Counted from the stretch's first letter, positions 23,878 through 36,469 are shown. The stretch is 64,000 bases of DNA from Cephalotus follicularis (GCA_001972305.1 BDDD01000899.1:1-64000), one strand, 5' to 3'. Numbers and translations: made by a program. The notes: a model not told the origin generated them from the letters alone.

Positions 23878-24059
23878 TATTGCGATGGATTCCAATCCCC
23901 ACTAGGAAGTTGGACTTCTCGAATTCCATATGGGGGTATGGGATACGATTAGAATAGTGGGAGGGACCATAAGTACTAAAGCCCAAGTGTTATGGTTGTC
24001 ATATATTAAAATGGAATAAATGCTAACTCAACTTATATTTCCTTATCTAGGTTGCTAGT

Positions 24060-24698
24060 ATGGCTTTATCAAATGCAATGCCCCTCATTCTTGAGACAAA
24101 CAAACTTGAGGGGCCCAACTTCAACGATTGGCACCGCAACCTCAAGATCGTCCTTACGGCCAATAAAATGGCCTATGTGATGACTGTGGGGCCTCCTGCT
24201 TGTTTCCAGTGCGGTAAGACCGGGCACTGGAAAAAGGATTGTCGTGTTACTGTTGCTTCAGTCTCTGCTGATAACCCGCATGGTGCGAGTACATCAGGTA
24301 TGTTCATGATTGAACTGAATCTAGCTTTGAATAGTAGTTCTTCATGGGTATTGGATACTGGATGTGGAACTAACCTCCGCAATTCGTTGCAGGGACTAAG
24401 AAAAGTTAGAAAGCTTGGAGCTGGAGACCTGGACTTGAGGCTTGGTGATGGATCTAGGATCATTGCTCAAGCTGTTGGTGTTTTTGATATTTGTTTGTGT
24501 AATAATTTTGTTTTGACATTGGATCCTTGTTATTATGTTATGAATATTGTTTGGAACATTGTGAGTGTTTCTCACTTATGTACTTTGGTCTTGGAGCTTA
24601 GGTTCCAAGACATTGGATGTCTTATATATTCTAACAATGTTTTTGTTGGTAATGGTATTATCGACAATGGATTATATGTCTTAAATACTTCACAATAA
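24060..24698 (+). pseudogene. Copia B left: gag with in-frame deletion, then protease
   Basis: The ATG at 24060 starts MALSNAMPLILETNK, the usual copia Gag N-terminus. After about 43 residues it jumps (near 24192) to the zinc knuckle CFQCGKTGHWKKDC. Comparison with the right copy shows about 550 bp (roughly 183 codons, the capsid core) lost in frame. The protease follows with catalytic D-T-G in SWVLDTGCGTNL. The frame ends at a single TAA (24696-24698); the next segment is in the same frame. Confidence 0.9.
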
Positions 24699-24704
24699 AA
24701 TATC

Positions 24705-26908
24705 TTGTCCATTGAGCAAAGTAACAACAAGAAAAGACAAAGAGAAACTGAGTTAAATAAAACCTATACCTGGCATTGTAGACTAGGTCATCTTAGTAAT
24801 GCGAGACTAGCACAGTTGGTTAAGGATGATCTCCTTGATATCCAGGACTTAGAGTCCTATCCAACCTGTGAATCCTGTTTATTGGGAAAGATGACTAAAT
24901 CACCCTTCTCTGGTGAAGGAGAAAGGGCTATGGACTTACTGGGCTTAGTCCATACTGACGTATGTGGACCTATGTCAGTCAGTGCGCGAGGTGGTTATGT
25001 CTACTTCATAACTTTTACCGACGACTTATCTAGGTATGGTTATGTGTATCTGATGAAACACAAGTCAGAATCCTTTGAGAAATTTAAGGAGTTCAGACTT
25101 GAAGTAGAAAAGCAACCAGGTAAATCCATTAAAATACTTCGGTCGGACCGAGGTGGAGAATACTTGTCAGCTAAGTTCCTAGGTTATATTAGAGATAACG
25201 GAATTCTATCTCAGTGGACTCCTCCTGGAACACCACAACATAATGGTGTGTCCGAAAGGAGAAATCAGACTTTGTTAGACATGGTTCGATCGATGGTGTC
25301 TTTTGCTGACCTTCCTACCTATCTCTGGGGTTATGCCCTAGATACAGCTGCTTATATCTTGAATCAGATTCCTTCAAAATCTGTGCCTTCTACTCCATAC
25401 CAGGTATGGTCAGGAAGGAAACCCAGCCTAAACCATTTGAAGGTTTGGGGCTGTCCTGCTTATGTCAAGAGGCTTGACACAGATATGCTGGATGCGCGGT
25501 CGGACCGTTGCAGGTTTGTGGGGTATCCTAAAGAGACTAAAGGGTACTATTTCTACCACCCTAGCGAACAAAAGATATTTGTTTCGCGAAATGCTGTGTT
25601 TCAAGAGAAGGAATACCTTCTTGAAGGAAATAGTGGGAGCAAGGTGGAGCTCGAGGAGTTGCCACAGGTAGAAAGCACACAGGAGATGGAGGAGTTGGAG
25701 GTTAGACCTTCAACAGACACCACTGAGATTGGATCTCAGGATGAGAATGGTTCTCAGTTAGGAAAAGCTCCTTTGAGGAGATCAGGCAGAATCCCATTAG
25801 CACCTGAGAGGTATGGTTTCCTCATTGATGGTATTGATGAGATAAACGTCATTGAAGATGACGAGCCTGCCAGCTACTTAGAGGCAGTGCAAGGCACTAA
25901 ATCTGAAGCATGGCTAGGAGCCATGAAATCTGAGATGGATTCCATGTACTCCAACCAAGTGTGGAATTTGGTTGAAGCACTCGAAGGCATAGTGCCTATT
26001 GGCTGCAAATGGATCTTCAAGAAGAAGATGAATGCTGATGGAAAGATCGAGACTTATAAAGCTCGATTAGTGGCGAAAGGGTATAGACAACGACATGGAG
26101 TCGACTATACTGAAACTTTCTCACCTGTCGCCATGCTTAAATCCATTAGGATTTTACTTGCTATTGTCACTCTTTACGATTATGAGATATGGAAAATGGA
26201 TGTCAAGACGGCATTTCTAAATGGGCGTCTTGAAGAGGACATTTATATGTCCCAACCCGAGGGGTTTACATCTTCCGAGCATTCGCACATGCTGTGCAAG
26301 CTCGAACGGTCAATCTATGGACTAAAGCAAGCATCTCGTAGCTAGAATCTACGTTTTGATGAAGCAGTCAAAGCTTTTGACTTCGTTAAAAATGTAGATG
26401 AGCCATGTGTTTATCAAAAGCAAGAGGGTCCTAGTATCAGTTTCTTGGTGCTATATGTAGATGACATCCTGCTCATTGGGAATGATGTAGGGATGCTGCA
26501 GTCTGCAAAGATATGGCTGACTAAGAATTTTTCCATGAAAGATTTGGGAGAAGCCACCTATATACTGGGTATTAGGATCTTCAGGGATTGATCCAATAGG
26601 TTGCTTGGGCTTTCCCAAAGCCAGTACATCAGCAAGGTGCTGAAAAGGTTTAGCATGGAGAATTCCAAGAGAGGCCTATTGCCAATAGGCGAAGGAATTC
26701 ATCTTTCTCGAAAGATGTCTCCACAGACATCTGATGAGAGAGCACGCATGAGTCGGATACCTTATGCTTCGGCAGTAGGGTCGATCATGTATGCCATGTT
26801 ATGTACTAGGCCTGATGTCGCACTTGCACTGGGGATGGCAAGTCGTTTTCAGTCTGATCCCGGTGAGAAGCACTGGGAAGTGGTCAAGGGAATCCTGAAG
26901 TACCTTAG
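24705..26908 (+). pseudogene. Copia B left: integrase and reverse transcriptase, nearly intact
   Basis: The frame continues that of gag-protease. It has the pre-integrase zinc module (HCRLGHLSNARL...CESC) and an integrase core with all three acidic-site contexts (HTDVCGPM, SDRGGEYLS, GVSERRNQT). RT follows with KMDVKTAFLNG and YVDD (near 26456), then the start of RNase H. Only two stops occur in this stretch: TAG at 26343-26345 in place of the conserved Trp after ASRS, and a TGA near 26588-26590. Both fit a G-to-A or C-to-T change. The element ends at 26908 in RNase H (KYLR), where the inverted second copy begins, so the rest of RNase H and the 3' LTR are missing. Confidence 0.93.
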
Positions 26909-27960
26909 ACAATGTTCCGAACAATATTCATAACATAATAACAAGGATCCAATGTCAAAACAAAATTATTGCACAAAAAAATATCAAAAACACCAACAGC
27001 TTGAGCAATGATCCTAGATCCATTGCCAAGCCTCAAGTCTAGGTCTCCAGCTCCAAGCTTTCTAACTTTTCTTAGTCCCTGTAACGAATTGCAGAGGTTA
27101 GTTCCACATCCAGTATCCAATACCCATGAAGAACTATTATTCAAAGCTAGATTCAGTTCAATCATGAACATACCTGATGTACTCGCACCATGCGGGTTAT
27201 CAGCAGAGACTGAAGCGACAGTAACACGACAATCCTTTTTCCAGTGCCCGGTCTTACCGCACTGGAAACAAGCACCTTCGGCAGCTAACTTCTTTATCCG
27301 ATCTTTGGCATCGCTCCCACTAGCTCCATGCTTGCCCTCCTGGGCTGGGATCTTTGACTTTGAAGAGTCAAGATTGGCCTCTGCCGTTCTCAACATAGAA
27401 ACTAACTCAGAAAGAGTTACTTCTATCTCAATCAAGTGAAAACACTCCACAAACTGTGAGAACGATCCAGGGAGGGATGTAAGAATAAGATCTATATGTA
27501 GATCGTGATCCATGACAAACCCTAATTGAGTAAGCTGCTCAATCGTGTTTATCATTTCCAGTCCATGATCATGGACCGAAGCTCCCTCTGGCATCTGCGC
27601 CTTGAAGAGTTTGCGTGAGAGATTAAGGCTCCGAGTCCTAGACCCGGCCCCACACATCTCCTCAAGATCATGAAGTATGGCGGATAAGGTCTCAATCTTC
27701 TCATACTTGCGTTGCAGGTCTGGTGTCATCCCCAAAAGGGCGATACACCGAGCATTCTCATCGTCTTCCAGCCACATGGCCAGATGATCGCACTCATCAG
27801 GCGTAGCATCATCACCTAGTGATGGAGGCCCCCATTTCATCACATATGCCAATTTATTGGCTGTTAGGATGAATTTGAGGTTACGTTGCCAATCGATGAA
27901 GTTGGGCCCCTGAAGTTTGTTTGTCTCTAGAATGTGGGACATAGCAGATTGCAAAGCCAT
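26909..27960 (-). pseudogene. Copia B right: full gag with start of protease, truncated
   Basis: A single open frame of 351 codons starts at the ATG at 27960 (MALQSAMSHILETNK). It includes the complete Gag core missing from the left copy (for example LTQLGFVMDHDLHIDLILTS), the zinc knuckle CFQCGKTGHWKKDC and the protease site VLDTGCGTN. It ends at the head-to-head junction at 26909, the position equal to 24562 in the left copy. It encodes no integrase or RT. As a truncated frame it could still give a Gag-like protein, but nothing shows that it is expressed. Confidence 0.9.
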
Positions 27961-29314
27961 ACTAGCAACCTAGATAAGGAAATATAAGCTGAGTCAGCAT
28001 TTATTCCATTTTAATATATGACAACCATAACACTTGGTCTTTAGTTCTTATGGTCCCTCCCACTATTCTAATCGTATCCCATACCCCCATATGGAATTCG
28101 AGAAGTCCAACTTCCTAGTGGGGATTGGAATCCATCGCAATAATATTATAGCCTCAGCTAGGGCATGACAAACTATAATATATCCAATGGGTAGGCTTTC
28201 TTGCCAATTTGTATCCAATATTACAAGGTCTTCCTAGGTGTAAGGATATAAATCTATTTATTACAACAATAACCATGCATAGATGGCCTTCAAAAGTCTT
28301 GTACTTCATATCTCATTCTTTCCTCCATCTCTCCTTGCAAAGTCATCTTTTACAAAAAGGAACAATACATTTTCGAAAAGAAAATTTACATTAACAATAC
28401 AAGGAGAAATTACAAAAGTAAGGAAAAATAATTGGTGCACGCAGGCACCTTATTACAGACCTTTAAAGATAATAAATAAATTAAAATCCATTCACCCTTA
28501 GAAAACATTAAACTAGGTCAAAGTCCTTTTCGGGCCATCCATTGTGCATAAGATCTACATTATATCCAATATAATAAAACAAATGCCATATATGATAACC
28601 AATTACACAATTTAATTCAATGGTTGTTAATTGATCAAACTCCCACTAAATTAAGCAATGATTTTAATTTTCCAAGTGCCAAAATGCATAAAATCCAATT
28701 TTATACAAAAACTGTTTTTTTTTATTTTTATAAAAGACGTCGACGCCTTTCTAAAAAGTATCGACGCGTTTTCTGGAAAAGTATGAACAAGGCATCGATG
28801 CAAAAAACAGCGCATCAATGCGTTTTCAAGTAGGGTTGAAAATGGCATCGACGCCTTACCGAAGACGTCGACACGTTTTAGAAAATATGATCCAGACATC
28901 GACTCTTTCCAAAAGACATCGACGTCGTTTCTGGGAATTGACATGACATCGACGTTTTAACAAAAATATCGACGTCTATACTGGAATTTGAAAATGACAT
29001 CGACGTCTTCCCAAAAGACATCGACGTCTTTAGCCACCTGGGCAATTTCTGCATTTCGAAAAATGCTGAAATCAATGGTTTAGATTATAGAATACCATTC
29101 TGGCATTCCTGAATGCACCATGCATGTTCCAAACTTAATTCTAAACACATTTAAACAACATTCCCAGTACAAAAACACACAGAAATCAAATTCCTTGTCA
29201 TTTTCATTAAGGCACTTAGAAAATTTAGTTTGACCATAAAACACATCCAATGATTAAACCATTAATCAGAACATCATCTAAGGCATACATATCCAATTAA
29301 GGATGTTGTGGGAC
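27961..29314 (-). other. Copia B right leader
   Basis: This is the inverted counterpart of the left leader, with one deletion. Stem-loops 1 and 2 (equivalent to about 23288-23795) are gone and stem-loop 3 remains at 28143-28181. The GTCGAC/GTCGATGTC cluster is at 28735-29035. The small hairpin block is at 28273-28286 with one substitution. Confidence 0.8.
28143..28181 (-). other. Copia B right leader stem-loop (copy 3)
   Basis: It has the same 9-bp stem and core as 23839-23877, read on the minus strand. Confidence 0.75.
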
Positions 29315-29326
29315 GCTCTGATACCA
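29315..29326 (-). other. Primer-binding site of copia B right
   Basis: The minus strand reads TGGTATCAGAGC, one base inside the LTR end CCATCA. It is complementary to initiator Met-tRNA. Confidence 0.92.
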
Positions 29327-29327
29327 C

Positions 29328-31460
29328 TGATGGAATCGGATATACCGACTCCGGTGCCAAAACGGACATAGGGTGTAAGAGTATAGAATAAAAATTTTAA
29401 ACCATTAATCATGCAGCGGAAGGACACCATATATAACATAACAAGTCCATAAAGGCATATCCACAGACCCCATGGATCACCACAACATCAACTGAATTGA
29501 ATTGGAGTCACCATTGCAAACAATGGTGACACAAAAACATGGCATAAGCAAGAAGGACCAAGAATTTATACCAGAGGGTGTTGGCTCCTTCGTTCTTTGC
29601 CGGTACAAGCTTGAGTAGAATCCCTTTGATCTTCTCCAAGCTTCAGGAACACCAAGAAAAACAACCAGCAAAATCCAAGAGCTAGAACACACTCACTCTC
29701 TCACTTATCTTAGAAAAGGGAGTATTGATTATGACCAATGAAATCAGTAATCAATCCACCCTAGATAAGCCTTGCTTGGTGTATATCAATTGAGGAAAAT
29801 CACTCACAATCTGCAGAGAGTATCGAAGTCCAATTGCCTAGCAAAAATCCAAAACATCTCTTCTCTCTCTTCTGCAGAAATGCTTATAAAACCAGCCACT
29901 AAATCTCTCTCCCAATCTCCCATTCACTTAGGATCATGGACTTCACTCCCTGGGAGTTCGAAGCCATGATTCCCACGTTTCTAAAACGTGTAGAATGAAG
30001 AGAAACCGGCTAAGGATGTGATAGAGGTAGTGCCCATGAGTTGCGGTCGTGCAAAGGCTGCACGTTCTGCTCAAAGACGTCGACTCCTTTCAAAAGACGT
30101 CGACTCCTTTGCTACGTGGCACTAAAGCCATCGATGCTTTCTAAAATACATCAACGTCTTTATCAAGGAAACGCATCGACGTCTTTCTAAAAGACGTCGA
30201 CGCTTTCTGGCCAGTTAGGAATGAAAGGTCTAACTTTCTTAGTGATTACATATAACTTTCAAATATTGGTTAAGTAAGATTAAACACATGTGTTTCCACA
30301 AAACGTAAAATCCACATAACCGATATTTGACACCAAGAGTTAATATGTCCAACATATTAAAGATCTAATCATTATAAGGCAGGGACCCTTTAAAATCTTT
30401 GTTCAAGCGAGAGGTGTGCTAAAATTACCGAAATACCCCTAGGGTTCGGTTTAGCCATTCTAAATGGTCCTCGACCATTTAAATGCTCTAGGAATAATAT
30501 CTAATGTTATCCAGATGGAAAAATTAATCTAATTAATTTCCTTAATTTATTACACACCTCATTAACCCTAAATTTTCTAAGTCGTCGGTTCGCGTGTACT
30601 ATAATCCCTTGTCATACTTGGCGCCGACTGAGGTCTAGGGTAAGGATATGTGTCAACCCTAGATAGTACCTCAATGGCTAAAATATATGATCATTACTAG
30701 GACCTTTGGTAAACTCTCCAGAAATCTAATTTCCAGTCTACCTTAACCTTGGCCAAGGATTTCAAAAGTCCAAAGTATAATCAGACAATAATAGGGCCGA
30801 TCACCTTCGCTCAGGTGTGACATTCCCTTATTGCGCACTCACTTATATTCGTATAGATTCGATTATACCCAAAGACCACCCGATTGCCAGCCCTGCGCAA
30901 GGACTGGGTAAGGTGGAGATCAAAGCATAACCGTCTCCATACAATATAGAGTAGTCGCTCAGGTCTAAGGATCAGACGAGTTTAAAGAACTCGCTAGGAG
31001 TCACTACTGACACGAGAATAGCGACTATCCAAACAGTGTCTCCTACGCGGGTCCTGTTCAGTGTACACGCTCCCAGCGCGCACCCCGTATTTGCCCTAGT
31101 GTCCAACACAGATGGTAGTGAGAGAATCCATCCCCCGATTCCATGAGCAGGCAACATACGCGCAAGTCTATCCGGTTCACTAATGCCCACAAAGTGAACC
31201 TATGACTTGGAACAAGTTTGACATAAGGATTAAGGTAACCAGTCTCACAGCCTCCATGCCAGGCATCCAACCTTATGTCAGGGCATCACTAGTATAAGTA
31301 GGTAATAAAATAAACTACTTCAATTATGTGATAAAATACAAGTGATATTGCCATAACAAATTTAGCACACATCATATATACAAGGAATAAGATTGTTTTA
31401 TACAAGATAAGATACAATGTGACAACCCATCTAATGGCTTGTCGGGTCACTATATCTAAC
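29328..31460 (-). repeat. Copia B right 5' LTR (complete, about 2.13 kb)
   Basis: The minus strand runs from (A)GTTAGATATAGTGACCC to GATTCCATCA. The first base appears changed or lost at the boundary with copia C. It carries a GTCGAC cluster at 30065-30215, upstream of a TATA box near 29884-29890. This is the most complete copy of the B LTR and the reference for the broken left one. Confidence 0.9.
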
Positions 31461-33521
31461 TGGCTCGACAAAGGGAGAAGAAGAAGATACTCTTACCGGA
31501 GGTGAAGACTCCTTCCTTCAAGATAGGCTACCTCTACAGTTTATCCCCAAAAGAACCAAGATCCTCCACAAGCCATAGATGGGAGGATCCAAGGATGAAG
31601 GCTAAGTGTTTAACCTAGTCTAAATCACTCTATGTGTAGATAAGATGCAAGGCACAAAGTATCTCCACCTATTATGACCTTTTAGTGGTGAAAGGAGGTT
31701 TGAAAATGGCTGCAATTCACAGCAGGCGACGTAGGCGTCAAAGACGTCGACGCGTATGCTAGAAGGAAGAAGAAGAGAGATGCAGGGAAGACATATAGAG
31801 GAAATCTAAAGGTGTGTTCAATAAGCTTCTCTCAAGCCTTTTATAGTGTTGACTTTCTCTCTCCACAAACCCGCGCATTAGCCTGTCAAGGCGTCAACGC
31901 CATGTGTCTCATATTATCTAGCCGTCAACGCCATGGATAATATGAAATAGGCGCCTTGTCTCATTTGTCTTCACTTCAACACCTAAAACCCATAGCATCA
32001 ACTCGTAAACCTACTGGTTTTTAAATCGCCAACGCCATGCTCTTCATAGCGTTAATACTCAGCGGCTCAATCCAGTTATAGCGTCAACGCATGCTCTCCA
32101 TGGCATCGACATTTGAAGCTATTGTTTTTGTCAACGTCAACGCTAGCCATTCACGTTAATGCCCGGCAACTCAACTAGACATGGCATTGACGCCTGCTCT
32201 TCATGGTGTAGACCCCTAAGATAAATGTGAGTCAATCTCTTCTCATTTTAAACCCTTCGCATGGAATATTTCATCGTGGCATTGCATGGATCTAAATCCA
32301 TCAAATGAAATACTCACTAGCAAAACAACATCTTCCCTGATGTTATCCTTTCACTAAATGATATGTCTCCCACCATATATCAACGTGTTCAAAGTCAGGC
32401 AGGACCCGAAAGTCTATCATTCTCCAGTATGATTATAAATTCCAGAGCATCCCGTTATCTAGTACGACCACTCTAACAGTACACCGACTATCAGAGTAGC
32501 CCCAGTGTGAGTGCCAGTCACCCCCTGGATCCATGTATTACCATGTCTATCAATCATGGTCAGAATAGCTAGTCACTTTATGCAGTCATCGGCGTAAGTG
32601 TCATGTTTCCCTCGTCATACTTGGCTCCCATAACAGCCTCGGGTTTGGATGAATGTCACCCCTACTACTGATGTGATAGCTATGAATCTATGACCGCACT
32701 GAGACTATTGGTAGACCTCCCATGGGAACCTCTCATTCCCAGTCCACCTATGCCTGATCAAGACTTTTAAGTCTGCAACATACATAGATAAATAGAGCCA
32801 ATCACCCTCAGCCCAGGTGTGACGATCCCCTATGGCACACTCGCCCATACATCTCAATGTAGCTCCCACAAGCCCCAAAGACAACCATTTTGCCAGCACC
32901 TGGCTAATGCTGGGGAATGCAGAAATCAAAGTCAAGCAGTCACCATACAATGCATGATAGCCGCTCAGGTCAAAGGAGATAACGCAGGCTATAGACCTAC
33001 TAGTCACCATAGACTATACATTACCAAGACCATAGGAATCCTATTAACATTGGGTATTGACTATCCAAATTGGTTTCCTATTTTTGGGTCTGTTCAGTGT
33101 CACGCTCTCTAGCATACACCTCACATTTAGCTTTAGGGATAAACCCAATTCACTACAAGATAACCTACCACTACTGCTAACCCAGAAGAAAGCTTAACGT
33201 GAAAAGTCTTCACGGTTCATCAATGGCCCAATGAAAGTGAACCTATGACTTGGAACATTTGTCACAGGGAGTAAGGAACTCATTCTCATAGCCCTCTCGG
33301 CTTGAGATCCAACACTTTGGATGTTACAAGGTGCTATATGGCATACAGTTAATTATGTATAATTATTCTATTCCTTTTGGTTGGTTGGGATGAGCCACAT
33401 AGCCTTGCCAATAAATAAATATGCACATTGAATATAGAAGGAATTCAGAATTTTATAAATCATGTGTGTTTATATACAAACGAGCCATATCATGGCATAC
33501 AGGGACACCTCTAACCTAACA
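31461..33521 (-). repeat. Copia C 3' LTR (3' end truncated)
   Basis: On the minus strand it begins TGTTAGGTTAGAGGTGTCC at 33521, after a polypurine tract. It matches 39255-40782 of the 5' LTR. Its last ~400 bp (equivalent to 38847-39255) are missing because copia B abuts at 31461. A cluster of GCGTCAACGC / GTCGAC-type units lies at 31880-32215, upstream of a TATA-like box (CACTATAAAA, 31839-31848). A few more units lie at 31725-31768. Confidence 0.85.
31839..31848 (-). promoter_or_regulatory. Probable TATA box, copia C 3' LTR
   Basis: The minus strand reads CACTATAAAA. The 5' LTR has the same box at about 39565-39574. The repeat cluster lies immediately upstream in both. Confidence 0.5.
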
Positions 33522-36465
33522 ATCCCCAACTTGGCCCTATAGCCACGACGACTGATAGCCTAAGGCCATAGCACTCGGATGTCTCTCTAGAACTATGCTG
33601 CTCAAGGCCATCGTCAGTGGGTCTACTAAATTTGCTTCCGTGGCAACTCTCTCAAGCGTTATGTCTCATCTGTCGATGATCTCTCTAATGAAGTGATACC
33701 GTCGTTGTATATGCTTGGAGCGATGATGAGACCGGGGTTGTTTGGCTTATGCAACAGCCCCATTGTTGTCACAGTATACCACAACTGGACGTGCAATGCT
33801 TGGAACCCCATCAAGTTCAGCAATGAACTTTCACATCCAAACAGCTTCCTTGGCGGCATCTGAGGATGCAACATATTCTGCTTCCGTGGTGGAGTCAGCA
33901 GTAGTCTCCTGCTTGGAACTCCTTCAGCTCACAACACCTCCGTTCAGGATGAAAACATATCCTGACACAGATTTGTGATCATCTGGATCACTATTAAAAC
34001 TAGAGTCAATAAAGCCCTCTAATTTCAACACACTATCCCCTCCATAGACCAAGAAGGTATCCTGAGTCCTTCTCAGGTATTTGAGTACCCCCTTGACTGC
34101 TTCCCAATGTTTCTCACCAGGATCAGAATGAAATCGACTAGCCATACCCAAGGCATGGGAGACATCAGGTCTAGTACACAGCATGGCATACATGATGGAG
34201 CCAACAGCCAAAGTATATGGCTGCCTACTCATGTGAATCCTCTCCTCATTTGTCTGTGGAGACATCCTCTTGGAGAGGTGAATTCCCTGGCCAATCGGAA
34301 GAAGGCCCCGCTTGGAATTCTCAAGGCCATACCATTTCAGCACCTTGCTGATGTACTGGCTTAGGGAGAGACCCAGCAACCTATTAGATCTATCTCTATT
34401 GATCTTTATACCCATTATATAGGATGCCACTCCCAAATCAATCATGGAGAAGTTCTTGGACAACCATACTTTCACGGACTGTAACATACCCACTTCATTC
34501 CCTATGATTCGTATGTCATCCACGTATAGTACCAAGAACGTGATGTTTGCGCCATCCTGTTACTGGTAGACACAAGGATCATCCACGTTTTTGATAAAAC
34601 CAAAAGTCCTAACAGTCTCGTCAAAACGGATGTTCCAGCTATGAGACGCATGCTTAAGGCCGTAGATCAACCTTTGGAGCTCACACACTCTCTGCGGATG
34701 CTCTCTGGAATCTCCATGGATGCAAACCCCTCGGGTTGGGACATGTAAATGTCCTATTTAAGAAAGTTGTTCAGGAAGGCTGTCTTGACATCCATTTGCC
34801 ATATCTCATAATCGTAATGAGCAGCAATAGCAAGCAATATCCGGATGGACTTAAGCATAGCGACTGGTGAGAACATTTAGGTATAGTCAGCTCTGTGTCT
34901 TTGTCTATACCCTTTCGCGACCAATCGCGCTATATAAGTCTCTATCTTACCATCTACGCCAATCTTCCATACTTGGTTGGCGTCCATGGAGTCAATCTCG
35001 GATTTCACACATCTAGCCATGCCCCAGATTCAGTGCTCTTCACTGCCTCCTCGTAGCTGACAGGCTAATCATCATAAATGTCATTGAGTTCCTCAGTGTC
35101 CTCAATGAGAAAGCCGTATCTCTTAGGAGGTATAGGAACTCTGTTTTGATCTCCTCATTAGAGGAGCGCCTAACTGAGATACACTATCAGGTTGGGAACC
35201 TTCCCTAACTATGTCTGTAGAGGGTTGAACCCCTAATTCCTCCTCATCCTGTGGGCTTTCACTGGGTGACAACTCTCTCAGTTCCACCTTTCTCCCACTA
35301 CTCCCTACAAGTAGGTATTCCTTCTCTAGGAATTTTCCAGTAAGCGATACAAAAACCTTTTGATCGCTGGGATGGTAAAAGAAGTATCCTTTGCTCTCCA
35401 TAGGATACCCCACAAACCGGCAGCGATCCGCTCGTGCCTCCAGCTTAGAAGTATCCGCCCTTCTAATATACGCTGGACAGCCCCAAATCCTTAAATGGTT
35501 TAGGCTGGGTTTCATCCCAATATAAACCTTGTAAAGAGTGGAGGGGACTGATTTAGAAGGAATTTAGTTTAGCATGTACACCGCCGCATGCAGTGCATAA
35601 CCCTTTAGAGATATAGGATGATCCGCGAAAGACATCATGGACTGGACCATGTTCATCAATGTTTGATTCCTCCACTCGGACACATCATTATGCAGTGATG
35701 TTCCAGGAGGTGTCCACTAAGAGAGAATTTTCTTATCCCTCAGATAACCCTGGAATTCAGTAGATAGGTATTCGCCACCTCGATCCGACTGGACGATCTT
35801 AATGGGTTTACCCATTTGCTTTTCTACTTCTAGTCTGAATTCTTTGAACCTCTCAAAGGCCTCAGACTTATGTTTCATCAGAAACACATAACCATACAGT
35901 GACAAGTCATCGGGGAAGGTGACGAAGTAGGGAATACCTCCAATTGCATTGATTGACATAGGTCCACAGACATCGGTGTGGACAAGAGCCAGTATGTCGA
36001 CTACCCTTTCTCCTACCCCAGAGAAGGGAGATTTGGTCATTTTTCCAATTAAACATGGCTCACACTCTAGAAAAGACTCCACGTCCTGGCTGTCTAAAAG
36101 ATCATCCGTAACCAAGTGTGCTAGTATACCGTGACTAGGATGACGTAATCTACAATGCCATATGTATGTAGGGTTTATCTCTCGTTGTCTTTTAGTGCTT
36201 GTTCCAGTTTGAATTGTTAAAGCCGTTTGTGCATTTGTATTTAAAACATAGATCCCATTGTCAACGTGTCCATCACATAAAAGAACATTGTTATGTATAA
36301 ATCTACGGCCATATGCAGAAAAAGTGAGCTCCATGCCCCTCCTATGCAAATAAGAAATAGATACAACGTTTCTAGCAAGGTTCTTAACAAAGTAACAAGG
36401 ATCAAGTTTAATTACATGGCCATTACAAAAAAGACAATTCAAAAACGCCTATTGGCGTTGTGTGA
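33515..36465 (-). pseudogene. Copia C pol: integrase, RT, RNase H (broken)
   Basis: Reading down the minus strand: pre-integrase region (HCRLRHPSHGILAHL, CEPCLIGKMTKSPFSG), integrase core (LVHTDVCGPMSIN, SDRGGEYLS) and its C-terminal part (HLRIWGCPAYIRR). RT follows with YVDD near 34520, and RNase H from SVSGYVFILNGGVVS to the last codons beside the polypurine tract. Frameshifts and stops near 35700, 35120, 34540 and 33920 break it. Order and motifs are those of a complete copia pol. Confidence 0.9.
33522..33540 (-). other. Polypurine tract of copia C
   Basis: The minus strand reads GGGCCAAGTTGGGGAT directly before the LTR start. Confidence 0.75.
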
Positions 36466-36469
36466 ATCC

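Larger units (their letters stand above)
22215..24059 (+). other. Copia B left leader (untranslated, primer site deleted)
   Basis: About 1.85 kb lie between LTR and gag with no long open frame. The leader holds a second GTCGAC/GTCGATGTC cluster (22470-22770) and a block conserved with copia C (about 23041-23075 and 23205-23290). That block includes the small hairpin CCATG-TATG-CATGG at 23221-23234. Three related stem-loops follow at 23555-23877. The leader is roughly 1.3 kb in copia C and 2.1 kb in copia G, so a long leader is typical of these copias. Confidence 0.75.

Noticed and set aside
13095-31460. A single foldback transposon or Helitron as explanation for the inverted repeat
   Set aside because: Both arms read as copia LTR-leader-gag in the correct order, so two retroelement copies explain it. 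No transposase, Rep or helicase was seen.
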